17,028 bases of DNA from positions 1 through 17,028 of the forward strand of contig DAOVYP010000012.1 of NCBI GenBank assembly GCA_030635565.1. Direction: 5' to 3'. A program made the position numbers and the translations under genes. How positions within the stretch are numbered: the first letter of the stretch is position 1; the number at the start of each line of letters is the position of its first letter. Shown piece by piece: positions 1 to 7,500 of the stretch. This DNA is from Spirochaeta sp. GTDB lineage: Bacteria > Spirochaetota > Spirochaetia > DSM-2461. The notes beneath the pieces are model-generated. The model did no database searches. It worked only from the letters and a program-made list of their open reading frames with translations, and was not told the DNA's origin.

Positions 1-2585
1 CCCTTTCAGCCCTGCGCCGCTCACACGATGCCGAGAAAATCGCCGTGGCCCTGGATCCCGCCGGGCCCACTTTCCGTCACGAAACATATCCTGAATACAA
101 GGCCAACCGGGATCCGGCTCCCGAAGAGCTGCATGCTCAGGTTCCGATTATCAGGGAGATTCTGAAACTTCTGGGTATTCCCGTTTTCCTGATCGATCGA
201 TACGAGGCCGACGATGTCATTGGAACCGTGGCCGAAATCTGCCGGAAGCAGCAGCGAAGCTGCCGTCTGGTCAGTTCCGACAAGGATCTGATGCAGCTGG
301 TTGACGATGATATCCGACTTCTCAGGCCGGAGAAGGGCGGGGGATTCCTGGAAATGGGTCCCGCTGAAATTCTGGAAGAGAAGGGAGTCCGTCCGGACCA
401 GATAATCGATTATCTGGCCCTCATCGGCGATGCATCGGACAACATCCCGGGTGTCGCCGGCATCGGACCGAAAACCGCATCGGCCCTGCTGGCCGAATGG
501 GACAACCTCGATTCTCTTTATGAGAATATCGATAGTGCCGCCAAAGGCGCCCGGCTCATCAAACTTATAGATGGAAAAGAAAATGCCTATTTCAGCCAGG
601 CACTGGTTACCATCAAAACAGATCTGCCGCTTGACGATGAACTGGCGGCGATGGACGGATTAAGCGCCGATCCTCTCGCAGCAGCAAAGATGTTCCGCGA
701 ACGGGATTTGAGGACTCTGGCTGCCGAGGCCGAAGCACTGACCGGCACCCTGAAACCCGTCCTGGATCAAGGGTCGGAACAAACCTCGCCGGAGGTCGGC
801 AAAGTCATCTATATACCGATTCTCAACGAATCCGAAATGAAAGAGTGGGGCGGCAGAATCAGAGAGGCCGGTATTGTGGCTCTCGACACGGAAACCGACA
901 GCCTTGATCCCATGCGGGCGGAACTGGTGGGGCTTTCGGTGTCGGTGAAGGCCGGAGAAGCGGCCTACCTGCCGGTGAAGCGTCCCGACGGGTCTTGTAT
1001 CCCGCTTTCAGGAGTTGTGGAATGGCTGAACGGCCTGTTGGCCGGCGGCGGCATTCGCATCATCGGGCAGAACTTCAAATACGACATGAAGGTGCTGCGA
1101 CGAATGGGAGTCGGAATCGGCGGTTCCTGGTTCGATACCATGATTGCCGCGTGGGTGCTTGACGCCTCATCCCCGGTAGGCATGGATGCACTGGCCGATC
1201 GCTATCTTGGTCTCAGTACGGTGAAGTTCAAGGATGTTGTTCCGAAGGGTTCCACATTTGATGCCGTTCCACTGGATGAAGCGGTGCGCTATGCCGCCGA
1301 AGATGCGGATATCACCTTGCGGCTTTATGAAATCCTGTCGACGAAACTGGAATCCGATACCAGGCGGCTGGCCATTTTCAGGAACATGGAAATGCCGCTG
1401 CAGCCCATACTGGCCGGGATGGAAGCCGAAGGTATCGGTCTGGATATCTTCGAACTCGAAGCCTATGGAGAAGAACTCAAGTTGGCCATAGACGCTCTGG
1501 TGAAAGAGATACATGGACTTTGCGGCCGGGAATTCAATATCGCCTCACCGAAACAACTGCAGAAAGTCCTTTTTGAAGAGAGGGGGCTCACCCCCGGCAA
1601 GAAAACCAAGACCGGGTTTTCCACCGACAACACGGTACTCAGTGAGTTGTCGAAAGAAGATCCTGTTCCCGAGAAAATTTTACTCTACCGATCCCTTACC
1701 AAGTTGAAGTCAACCTATGTCGACGTACTTCCGCGGCTGATTCACCCGAAAGACGCTCGTATTCATACCAGTTACTCCCAGACCGGAGCCGCTACCGGAA
1801 GATTATCCAGCAACAATCCCAACCTGCAGAATATTCCCGTTCGGGACGAGAACGGCAGGCGTATCAGATCGGCTTTCAAGAGCCGCCCGGGGTATGTATT
1901 CGTCTCCGCCGACTACTCCCAGATCGAACTGGTGGTGCTGGCTCACATGTCCGGAGACGAGGCCCTTTCCAAGGCATTCCGCGAAGGTGTTGATATCCAT
2001 TCCCGAACCGCCGCGCTGCTTCTTGGTGTCGATGCCGTTGATATCACCCCTGAGCAGCGCCGTATGGCCAAGGCCGTCAACTTCGGGGTGATGTACGGCA
2101 TGAGCGCATTCCGGCTGTCCAACGAATTGGGCATCGGCCGCAAGGAAGCCAAACACTTCATCGATGCGTATTTCACCACCTACAGGGGAATCAAGATATT
2201 CGTCGAAGAAGCGGTGGCAGAAGCCGAAAATGACGGCGGCGTCCGTACCCTCTACGGCCGATTCAGGCCTCTGCCTGGAATCAACAGCCGGAACCGTGTG
2301 GAAAAAGCGGCCGCCGAACGGGCTGCGGTGAACTCGCGGATACAGGGAACTGCCGCCGATATCATGAAGACGGCCATGATCGATGTGAATGCCGCTCTGG
2401 CCGGTCGCTTTCCGAAGGCCCGGATGCTGCTGCAGGTCCACGATGAGCTGCTCATCGAGGCCCCTGAGTCGGATGCGGCGGCCCTGGCCGTGTTCCTGAA
2501 AGATACAATGGAGGCAGCGGTGGAACTGTCCGTTCCCTTGCGTGTGAGCGTTGAGACGGGCAGCTCCTGGGGCGATATCCATTAG
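1..2585 (+). CDS. polA: DNA polymerase I, 5' end outside window
   Basis: Replication and repair polymerase that removes RNA primers and fills gaps. The frame is open back to base 3, and the residues encoded there (LSALRRSHDAEKIAVALDPA) align with the family N-terminus. The GTG at 45 is therefore internal, and by comparison with E. coli roughly 50-60 residues are missing upstream. All three domains are seen. The 5'-3' exonuclease has YPEYKANR and EADDVIGT. The DnaQ-like 3'-5' exonuclease keeps its acidic residues in DTETDSL (about 886-906), GQNFKYD and YAAEDADITL, so proofreading should be intact, unlike in Taq polymerase. The polymerase has TGRLSSNNPNLQNIPVR, motif A DYSQIEL, the O-helix RRMAKAVNFGVMYG and motif C QVHDELLIEA. 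The gene ends in TAG, and coaE starts 8 bases later, so the two are probably co-transcribed. Confidence 0.98.
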   Translation, partial: LSALRRSHDAEKIAVALDPAGPTFRHETYPEYKANRDPAPEELHAQVPIIREILKLLGIPVFLIDRYEADDVIGTVAEICRKQQRSCRLVSSDKDLMQLVDDDIRLLRPEKGGGFLEMGPAEILEEKGVRPDQIIDYLALIGDASDNIPGVAGIGPKTASALLAEWDNLDSLYENIDSAAKGARLIKLIDGKENAYFSQALVTIKTDLPLDDELAAMDGLSADPLAAAKMFRERDLRTLAAEAEALTGTLKPVLDQGSEQTSPEVGKVIYIPILNESEMKEWGGRIREAGIVALDTETDSLDPMRAELVGLSVSVKAGEAAYLPVKRPDGSCIPLSGVVEWLNGLLAGGGIRIIGQNFKYDMKVLRRMGVGIGGSWFDTMIAAWVLDASSPVGMDALADRYLGLSTVKFKDVVPKGSTFDAVPLDEAVRYAAEDADITLRLYEILSTKLESDTRRLAIFRNMEMPLQPILAGMEAEGIGLDIFELEAYGEELKLAIDALVKEIHGLCGREFNIASPKQLQKVLFEERGLTPGKKTKTGFSTDNTVLSELSKEDPVPEKILLYRSLTKLKSTYVDVLPRLIHPKDARIHTSYSQTGAATGRLSSNNPNLQNIPVRDENGRRIRSAFKSRPGYVFVSADYSQIELVVLAHMSGDEALSKAFREGVDIHSRTAALLLGVDAVDITPEQRRMAKAVNFGVMYGMSAFRLSNELGIGRKEAKHFIDAYFTTYRGIKIFVEEAVAEAENDGGVRTLYGRFRPLPGINSRNRVEKAAAERAAVNSRIQGTAADIMKTAMIDVNAALAGRFPKARMLLQVHDELLIEAPESDAAALAVFLKDTMEAAVELSVPLRVSVETGSSWGDIH

Positions 2586-2593
2586 GATGACTG

Positions 2594-3169
2594 GTGAAAT
2601 TGATCGGAATTACCGGTAAAACCGGATCGGGTAAGAATCATGTCGCCGGACTCCTGGAGAAGCGGGGTTGGCGGACACTGGATCTGGATCTGGTGGCCCA
2701 TCAGTCACTGGAAATTCTGGCTGAACGGATCGAGGAGAGCCTCGGACCGGGACTCCTGAGTGATGGAAAAATAGACCGTATAGAACTCGGCCGCCGAGTC
2801 TTTTCCGATCCCGCATTACTGGATTTACTGGAAAAGATCACATATCCGTGGATCGAGAAAGAAACCCGCCGCTGGATCTCTGAGAATCCGGATGTTCCGG
2901 CGGCGATCCATGCGATAAACCTCCACAAGACGTCACTTCCTGAGGACTGCGATGCCGTCATCTGGGTGAATGCGCCGGCAGGCAAACGCAGGAAACGTGT
3001 TATGAAGAGGAATAATCGGCCATGGAAGGAACTCAAAAGCAGATTCCGCAGTCAGAATGGACTCAATTCTAAACTTTTCTCCTCACGCGCCGAAATCTAT
3101 AGAGTGAGGAACTCGGGAAACGATGCGTCTCTGAACGCCTCGCTGGATCGAATCCTCAGCCGTCTCTAA
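2594..3169 (+). CDS. coaE: Dephospho-CoA kinase, divergent P-loop
   Basis: Last step of coenzyme A synthesis: ATP-dependent phosphorylation of the 3'-hydroxyl of dephospho-CoA, in the cytoplasm. The 191-residue length is normal for the family. It starts at GTG, 8 bases after the polA stop, with AGGA at 2584-2587. The N-terminus MKLIGITGKTGSGKN is a Walker A loop at residues 8-15, but the last position is Asn where Ser or Thr normally helps bind magnesium. LDLDLVAH (residues 29-36) matches the conserved DAD..AH segment and TYPWIEKE the HP.I segment. The usual PLLFE motif is replaced by INLHKT. I recall a similar GKN loop from treponemal CoaE proteins, which would make this lineage-typical rather than broken. 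Assignment is supported by the motifs and by adjacency to polA. Confidence 0.88.
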   Translation: MKLIGITGKTGSGKNHVAGLLEKRGWRTLDLDLVAHQSLEILAERIEESLGPGLLSDGKIDRIELGRRVFSDPALLDLLEKITYPWIEKETRRWISENPDVPAAIHAINLHKTSLPEDCDAVIWVNAPAGKRRKRVMKRNNRPWKELKSRFRSQNGLNSKLFSSRAEIYRVRNSGNDASLNASLDRILSRL

Positions 3170-3185
3170 GACTGGGAGGGATTAG

Positions 3186-3830
3186 ATGAGCGCTGAAAAT
3201 ACCCGGAACCCCGCTTTAGTGGTTGTTCTCAGCATCCTTGGAATTCTTGCAATAACACTGTTGGCCGGATTACTGCTCATGCAGAAGCAGGAGAATCCGG
3301 GAATGCCCCTTGGTACCGCATTCTCAACCAGGCAGGAAACTGTTGCTGCCGACGATTTTGATCCTATCAGCTGGGCCAGGGAAGGTGCCGAATATCCGCC
3401 TCTTCAGGAAGCCGAGGATTCCGAGGCCGAATTTGTAGCCGATTATACCGGAAACGGTGCTATCCCCGATGATGAACCGGCAGAGCCCACCGTGACAAAA
3501 CAGCCCGCGGTCATCAGTCCGCCGCCGCAACCCGTCGCGGCACCCACTTTCAGGGAGGTAAGGGAAAACGCCTACTGGGTTCAGGTCATAGCGTCGAAGA
3601 ATCTCACCACCGCTGAAAACATCCGTGACAATCTGGCAAAAAAGGGCCTTACAGCTCATGTCATGACCAAGGATACAGGAGGTGAAATTGTTTACAGGGT
3701 ACGCCTTGGAGCTTTTGATACCAAGGATGAAGCTGAAAATTACGCCGGTATCCTGCATAAAATCGACGGTTTTGACGACAGTTATGTTACCATCGCCCCG
3801 GTTACACGGCGTATTCCCGTCAGCAACTGA
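3186..3830 (+). CDS. Membrane-anchored SPOR-domain protein
   Basis: A 214-residue protein with a short N-terminal cytoplasmic stretch, one hydrophobic segment at about residues 10-32 (from PALVVVLSILGILAITLLAG), and an acidic, proline-rich linker with a PPPQP stretch. The C-terminal SPOR domain runs from about residue 130 to 205 (YWVQVIASKNLTTAENIRDN, then VYRVRLGAFDTKDEAENYA). SPOR domains bind denuded glycan strands of septal peptidoglycan, so a role in cell division or envelope remodelling is likely, as with FtsN- or DedD-like proteins; that role is inferred. The start is ATG with GGGAGGG at 3174-3180. It lies 16 bases after coaE and is probably in the same transcript. No enzymatic domain is visible. 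Confidence 0.88.
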   Translation: MSAENTRNPALVVVLSILGILAITLLAGLLLMQKQENPGMPLGTAFSTRQETVAADDFDPISWAREGAEYPPLQEAEDSEAEFVADYTGNGAIPDDEPAEPTVTKQPAVISPPPQPVAAPTFREVRENAYWVQVIASKNLTTAENIRDNLAKKGLTAHVMTKDTGGEIVYRVRLGAFDTKDEAENYAGILHKIDGFDDSYVTIAPVTRRIPVSN

Positions 3831-3844
3831 TATTTTATACGCTT

Positions 3845-4612
3845 ATGGCAGCCAGGATACGGATTGTCGTCCTTCATGGAATAGGACGACAGTCTGAGAA
3901 CTTTTATAAAGAGCTGGAAATCGGTCTGACAAAGGAACTGGATAATCTGGATGTTCCTGACCGTAACATCTCAGGATTTCTTTATGCCGATGTCGCCCAA
4001 CCTCATCAGGATCGCTACTGGAATTCCATGGACCGGAAGTCGATTTCCATGGACCGCTTCCGGAAAATTTTCCTCCATTACTTCGGGGATGCCGGTGCAT
4101 ATGGTACCCGCCCCCATGACAAGAAGGGAAACTACAGAAAAATCCATGGAAAATTCGAACAATTTCTGGCCGGAGAGCTCAACCTGCTTGCTGAAGACGG
4201 GATATTCATCATTCTTGCCCAGTCATTCGGGGGGCATGTTTTTTCCAATTTCTACTGGGATTACCGGAAACGATTGGTGAAACCGCGGCGATTGAAAGGT
4301 TTTTCCGAGCGGTTCCGGCTCTTCATCACCACCGGTTGCAACATCCCCGTCTTTGTCGCCGGATTGGAGAGGCCTGAACCCTTCCCCTGGCCGAATCCCG
4401 ATTTTCATTGGATCAATATTTATGACAAGGATGATATTCTCGGCTGGCCTCTCAAACCGTTGGGTGGTGAATTCAGCAACAGTGACTTTATAGAAGATCG
4501 CATCGTCGATTCAGGGTTACCTCTGGTAAGCCATATGAATTACTGGACGAACCGGCGGTCGCTGAAGATGATCGCGGAGGCTATCGCGGATGCGGCAACT
4601 CGAGAGTCATGA
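3845..4612 (+). CDS. Divergent alpha/beta-hydrolase-like protein
   Basis: A 255-residue protein with no signal peptide or membrane segment. It opens with a hydrophobic strand and HGIGRQSE (residues 4-18), which resembles the oxyanion-loop strand of alpha/beta hydrolases. A nucleophile-elbow motif AQSFGG (Ser127) follows hydrophobic IFIIL. Candidate acid residues lie in YDKDDILGWPL (about 193-203) and a candidate catalytic His230 in LVSHMNYW. The elbow starts with Ala instead of the usual Gly (AxSxGG). The motif order fits a serine hydrolase or lipase-like fold; the substrate cannot be read. It starts 15 bases after the SPOR gene but has no obvious Shine-Dalgarno sequence, so coupling to the upstream operon is uncertain. 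It is convergent with the toxin-antitoxin pair downstream. Confidence 0.72.
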   Translation: MAARIRIVVLHGIGRQSENFYKELEIGLTKELDNLDVPDRNISGFLYADVAQPHQDRYWNSMDRKSISMDRFRKIFLHYFGDAGAYGTRPHDKKGNYRKIHGKFEQFLAGELNLLAEDGIFIILAQSFGGHVFSNFYWDYRKRLVKPRRLKGFSERFRLFITTGCNIPVFVAGLERPEPFPWPNPDFHWINIYDKDDILGWPLKPLGGEFSNSDFIEDRIVDSGLPLVSHMNYWTNRRSLKMIAEAIADAATRES

Positions 4613-4717
4613 AAAAAGTGATGAAATTCACAATATTCACATTCGATTTGAAACAGAGACCAACCCAGCCGCCGCAACAGGGAATCACCGCCCCGAACGG
4701 CCTCAAAGTCCGAAGTA

Positions 4718-4738
4718 GACAGAGTCTTCGATTCTGTC
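4718..4738. other. Short hairpin between convergent genes
   Basis: GACAGA (4718-4723) pairs with TCTGTC (4733-4738). One G-T wobble and TC/GA continue the stem around a TTC loop. It sits in the roughly 210-base gap between two convergent units, where a transcription terminator would be expected. No T-run follows on either strand, so intrinsic termination is only a weak suggestion. I see no convincing gene in the rest of 4613-4820. Confidence 0.3.
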
Positions 4739-4820
4739 ATTGGAGAGGGAGCCATTCTCACGTATGATTATAAATATTTCACACGTACAGTAGATTCAGT
4801 TTCCAATCCTGCTCATAACA

Positions 4821-5075
4821 TTAACTAAAGACATCTTTGCGGTGTCTGACCCGGAGAATGTCGATTACCAACTCATTTCCCATAATATCGTATATAAATC
4901 GAAAATCCCCAATCCTGATTCGGTACGCATCAAATGCTCAAACAAGTTTTTTGTACCCTCTGGGATAAGGGTCTTCGGCCAACTTTTTGATGGCCAGTGA
5001 AACGGAAATCTGTTGTTTTTGAGGAAGTTTTGCAATCTCTTTGAGAGCTTTACGTCTAATATGAATCTTATACAT
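4821..5075 (-). pseudogene. RelE/ParE-type toxin with in-frame stop
   Basis: Read on the minus strand from ATG at 5075, the frame is an 84-codon RelE-like toxin: MYKIHIRRKALKEIAKLP, then DPYPRGYKKLV, then a TGA at 4940-4938 (codon 46), then AFDAYRIRIGDFRFIYDI and ILRVRHRKDVF to a TAA at 4823-4821. The part after the stop is the conserved beta-sheet core of the family (YRIR.GDFR.IY and the terminal RHRKD.). The stop therefore removes the mRNA-interferase active region. The position usually holds a small residue, so GGA to TGA is the simplest origin. TGA is used as a normal stop elsewhere in the window (hypD, hypE, hypA), so recoding is unlikely. Its start overlaps the antitoxin stop by 8 bases, the usual coupling in such operons. 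A sequencing error cannot be excluded. Confidence 0.85.
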
Positions 5076-5265
5076 ATTCCTGGATGCCGAGTTCCTTCAT
5101 GGCTTGATCAAAAGGAACACGTTCATCGTCTTTGCGTTCCGCAATGGTTAACTGATCGCTGAGATCCTCAATAAGTTCGAAATACTCTTTAATGGGGAGT
5201 AATACAGAGGTTTTCCGTCCTTGCTCATCAGTGAGGAATTGCGGGTGGAGGTCGAACTTGTTCAT
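5068..5265 (-). CDS. Antitoxin of a RelE-type toxin-antitoxin pair
   Basis: A 65-residue acidic protein beginning MNKFDLHPQFLTDEQGRKTS and continuing VLLPIKEYFELIEDLSDQ, then an acidic tail ending in PFDQAMKELGIQEYV. This pattern is typical of small Phd/YefM-like or RelB-like antitoxins: an N-terminal DNA-binding or dimerisation part (DEQGRKTSVLLPIKEYFELIE) and a C-terminal toxin-wrapping part. It would neutralise the toxin by direct binding and repress its own operon. It is intact and precedes the toxin with an 8-base overlap. Because the toxin frame is interrupted, this may be an orphan antitoxin retained as a repressor or as protection against a related toxin elsewhere; that is inference. 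The upstream Shine-Dalgarno is weak (GGAA close to the ATG). Confidence 0.8.
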   Translation of the reverse strand: MNKFDLHPQFLTDEQGRKTSVLLPIKEYFELIEDLSDQLTIAERKDDERVPFDQAMKELGIQEYV

Positions 5266-5341
5266 ACTTCCATCTTATCTGATATCTGTGATGAATATCC
5301 ATTATGAAATCCGTTTGATTCAGTAGTCCCTTCTTTTTGTC

Positions 5342-6136
5342 CTAAGCCTTAACAAACTCCAAAACAAGTTGATTGATTTTTTCAGGAACTTCCATACTGA
5401 CCATATGTGCCACTCCCGGAACCACAATTATTTTTGCCGTTGGAATCCTTTCTGCAAGTAATTCTGATAACTGTACAAACTCCGTGACATCAAGTGCACC
5501 TGAAATGATCAGAACCGGATGTTGTATTTCATGGAGCCGTTCAATGGCTGGAGGATTCAGCCTATTCAAAGATACATGATCCGGTTCCGGGTGAGAAAAT
5601 GCGTGTAACTGCATCTCGCCAACCTGCTTCCTGATAACTGGATCCACTCCGTCATGGGCGCGATATGGACCGTCAACCCACATACTTAAGTTGAGCTCTG
5701 TCGCATCTTCAAGCCTTCCGGCTTCCAACAGGGCCTCTTCGTTCTCGTTAAACTTCTCTACTTCTTTTACCGGTTTGAAACCACTCACCACAGGAGCTAT
5801 TAAAACAAGCCCTTTGACTTGACTGGGATAGGCGAGAGTAAAATCAACAGCCACCTGAGCACCAAAGGAGGCTCCCATCAACCAGATAGGGGCCAATTCA
5901 AGCGCTTCAATCAAAACCCTTATATCCTCATGATAGGCGAATGAGCCATCAGGAAGAAAAGATCGACCATAACCACGTAAGTCACAGCGGACAACACAAA
6001 AGTGCTCAGCAAAGTAATCAAACTGAGCATCCCACATGCGGCTATCGGCTACGCCTGCATGAATCAATAGTAGTGAAGATCCAGAACCTTTCATCTGATA
6101 GAACAGTTCTCCATCATGAAGTTTGAGTGCTTTCAT
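5342..6136 (-). CDS. Alpha/beta hydrolase
   Basis: A 264-residue cytoplasmic protein with a complete alpha/beta-hydrolase signature. An oxyanion HAGV follows the first strand (LLLIHAGVADSRMWD, about residues 23-36), and RCDLRGYGRS is at 50-59. The nucleophile elbow GASFGA has Ser90, the acid is Asp216 in SGALDVTEF, and the catalytic His244 lies in GVAHMVSME. All three catalytic residues are present and correctly spaced. The family includes esterases, C-C bond hydrolases (the MhpC type) and haloperoxidase-like enzymes; the substrate cannot be told from sequence. It lies upstream of the toxin-antitoxin genes on the same strand but is separated by about 75 bases, so a shared transcript is possible but not shown. 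Its base composition is lower in GC than the polA block. Confidence 0.9.
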   Translation of the reverse strand: MKALKLHDGELFYQMKGSGSSLLLIHAGVADSRMWDAQFDYFAEHFCVVRCDLRGYGRSFLPDGSFAYHEDIRVLIEALELAPIWLMGASFGAQVAVDFTLAYPSQVKGLVLIAPVVSGFKPVKEVEKFNENEEALLEAGRLEDATELNLSMWVDGPYRAHDGVDPVIRKQVGEMQLHAFSHPEPDHVSLNRLNPPAIERLHEIQHPVLIISGALDVTEFVQLSELLAERIPTAKIIVVPGVAHMVSMEVPEKINQLVLEFVKA

Positions 6137-6186
6137 ATGTGCTTTAGATTGTGGTTTTTTCGTCTGTATATTAATAGAGGTATTTT

Positions 6187-6205
6187 CAAAAATAGAATAT
6201 TTTTG
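6187..6205. promoter_or_regulatory. AT-rich palindrome upstream of the hydrolase
   Basis: CAAAAATA (6187-6194) and TATTTTTG (6198-6205) form a perfect 8-base inverted repeat around GAA. It lies about 50 bases upstream of the minus-strand hydrolase start at 6136, where an operator would sit. No convincing -35/-10 pair could be placed nearby. An operator role is only a guess from position and symmetry. Confidence 0.35.
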
Positions 6206-6239
6206 GAATTACCCTGACCTTTAGAAAGAAAAAGAGGAC

Positions 6240-6299
6240 ACGAGACCGTCGGACGCCGAAGGCCAGAGGCTGCATGGCCGAGCAGTTGACGCAGTCAAC
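6240..6299. repeat. Diverged copy of the 6386 repeat core, with a small hairpin
   Basis: ACGAGACCGTCGGA at 6240-6253 matches ACGAGTCCGTCGGA at 6386-6399 in 13 of 14 bases. The following bases (CGCCGAAGG versus TGCGAAGC) are similar too. Further on, GTTGAC (6285-6290) and GTCAAC (6294-6299) form a perfect 6-base inverted repeat around GCA. This copy lacks the long flanking stem of the second copy. It is part of a 349-base gene-free stretch (6137-6485) in which I see nothing else coding. Confidence 0.5.
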
Positions 6300-6365
6300 G
6301 ACCAAGCCCCGCCAGGATCGCAAGTAAAATAATTGGAATAAGTGGAAAGATCAGAGATATTCAAT

Positions 6366-6442
6366 GAGGAGCACAAAAAGGGGGGACGAGTCCGTCGGAT
6401 GCGAAGCACCGCTAGGACCGTATCCCCTTTATTGTGCGCCTC
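6366..6442. repeat. Long imperfect hairpin element of about 77 bases
   Basis: The outer stem pairs GAGG (6366-6369) with CCTC (6439-6442), GCACAA (6371-6376) with TTGTGC (6432-6437), and AAAGGGG (6377-6383) with CCCCTTT (6424-6430). That is 17 pairs with one A/G mismatch and one bulged A. Inside, ACG/CGT-type pairs lead to GTCC (6390-6393) with GGAC (6415-6418), then GG-TGC-GAA-GCA-CC forms the apical hairpin. There is no T-run after the stem on either strand, so it is not a standard terminator. It could be a REP- or MITE-like dispersed element or a structured RNA. It lies between the ends of two minus-strand genes. Confidence 0.65.
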
Positions 6443-6485
6443 AGAGATTAACACCCCTAGCTCTTTCAACTCTATTCCAAGACTG

Positions 6486-7421
6486 CTAGATCGTCCAGTT
6501 GTCCGCAGCTGCCTCCTCGGCGTACCGGTTCTTCACTCGATAGTCCGCCGGCCGGTTATAGACAACCGAGAAAGCCGGCACCGAACTGGTAATCCATACA
6601 TTGCCTCCAATCACCGAGCTTTTCCCGATCACGGTTTTGCCGCCGAGGATTGTAGCTCCGGCGTAGATTGTGACGTTGTCTTCCAGGGTGGGGTGCCGTT
6701 TTTTGTCGGCCAGTTCCTTGGCTACGCTCAAGGCGCCGATGGTAACCCCCTGGTAGAGTTTTACGTTTTTTCCGATAATCGCCGTTTCCCCGACAACGAC
6801 GCCGGTGGCATGGTCGATGAAAAACTCATCGCCGATTGTGGCTCCCGGATGGATATCGATCCCTGTGTTCTTGTGGACATGTTCGCTCATCATCCTGGGG
6901 ATGAGCGGGACATCGCGGAGGTAGAGTTCATGGGCGATACGGTGGCAGGCGATGGCCTCCAGACCCGGGTAGGAGAGTATCACCTCGTCCCGACTCCCGG
7001 CGGCGGGATCACCCTGGAAAGCCGCTTCCACATCGCCCATGGCCCTCTCCCGGAGTTCGGGGATCATGGCAAGGAGATCCAGCGCGATGACTTCAGCATC
7101 TTTACGGCAGGATCCTGAGATTAGTTTCCTGCCCTCATTTCTCGCGCCGTATTCCAGACTCCGGGCAATTTCCACCGTCATCTCCCGCACCAGACGCCGG
7201 GTTTTGGCTCCGATGGTGTAGGTAATCAGATCATCTTCCAGTTTCTCTTCCGACTGAAATCCCGGAAAGATGAGGGTCTCGATGGTTTCAAGGATTTCAA
7301 CGACACCTTGGCGGGAAGGGAGATTCGGCCCCGAGAGGTGATTGATTCCGCCGAGTTTGCCGTAGGAGTCGATGATGGTCATATTTATCTGCGCGACGCG
7401 CGGTTCGTGACTGTCACTCAT
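6486..7421 (-). CDS. cysE: Serine O-acetyltransferase, long EpsC-like form
   Basis: Transfers acetyl from acetyl-CoA to serine, the first committed step of cysteine synthesis. The protein has 311 residues, longer than the roughly 270 of E. coli CysE, with an extended helical N-terminal part. The C-terminal left-handed beta-helix is built from hexapeptide repeats, from about residue 185 to 290: GIDIHPGATIGDEFFIDHAT, GVVVGETAIIGKNVKLYQGV and NVTIYAGATILGGKTVIG. The catalytic His191 in DIHPGA and His204 in DHATG are present. This length and layout match the EpsC-like group known from several non-proteobacterial lineages. It is divergent from the radical SAM gene across a 79-base gap. No riboswitch or T-box is visible, and no cysK lies beside it. 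Confidence 0.93.
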   Translation of the reverse strand: MSDSHEPRVAQINMTIIDSYGKLGGINHLSGPNLPSRQGVVEILETIETLIFPGFQSEEKLEDDLITYTIGAKTRRLVREMTVEIARSLEYGARNEGRKLISGSCRKDAEVIALDLLAMIPELRERAMGDVEAAFQGDPAAGSRDEVILSYPGLEAIACHRIAHELYLRDVPLIPRMMSEHVHKNTGIDIHPGATIGDEFFIDHATGVVVGETAIIGKNVKLYQGVTIGALSVAKELADKKRHPTLEDNVTIYAGATILGGKTVIGKSSVIGGNVWITSSVPAFSVVYNRPADYRVKNRYAEEAAADNWTI

Positions 7422-7500
7422 GTTTTTCAGATTAGTCGAAAGGCGGGGACTTATCCAACTTCTCTTCCCTCATTCATGTCTCACGACTATTCTATGATAC

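Noticed and set aside
1803..2582. Minus-strand 259-codon frame
   Set aside because: It is antisense to the polymerase domain of polA, in a GC-rich region where shadow frames are common; no recognisable motif.
4620..4766. A 48-codon plus-strand frame starting ATGAAATTCACA
   Set aside because: No homology signature, no Shine-Dalgarno of note, and it lies in a gap between convergent genes.
4938..4940. TGA in the RelE frame as selenocysteine or recoded codon
   Set aside because: No selenocysteine-type family is involved, no recoding hairpin was evident, and TGA is an ordinary stop for several hyp genes.
6366..6442. Hairpin as an intrinsic terminator or integron attC site
   Set aside because: No T-run follows on either strand, and the GTTRRRY/RYYYAAC ends of attC are missing.
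6342..7118. Plus-strand 258-codon frame
   Set aside because: It is antisense to most of cysE, has no family signature and runs through the 6366-6442 hairpin.
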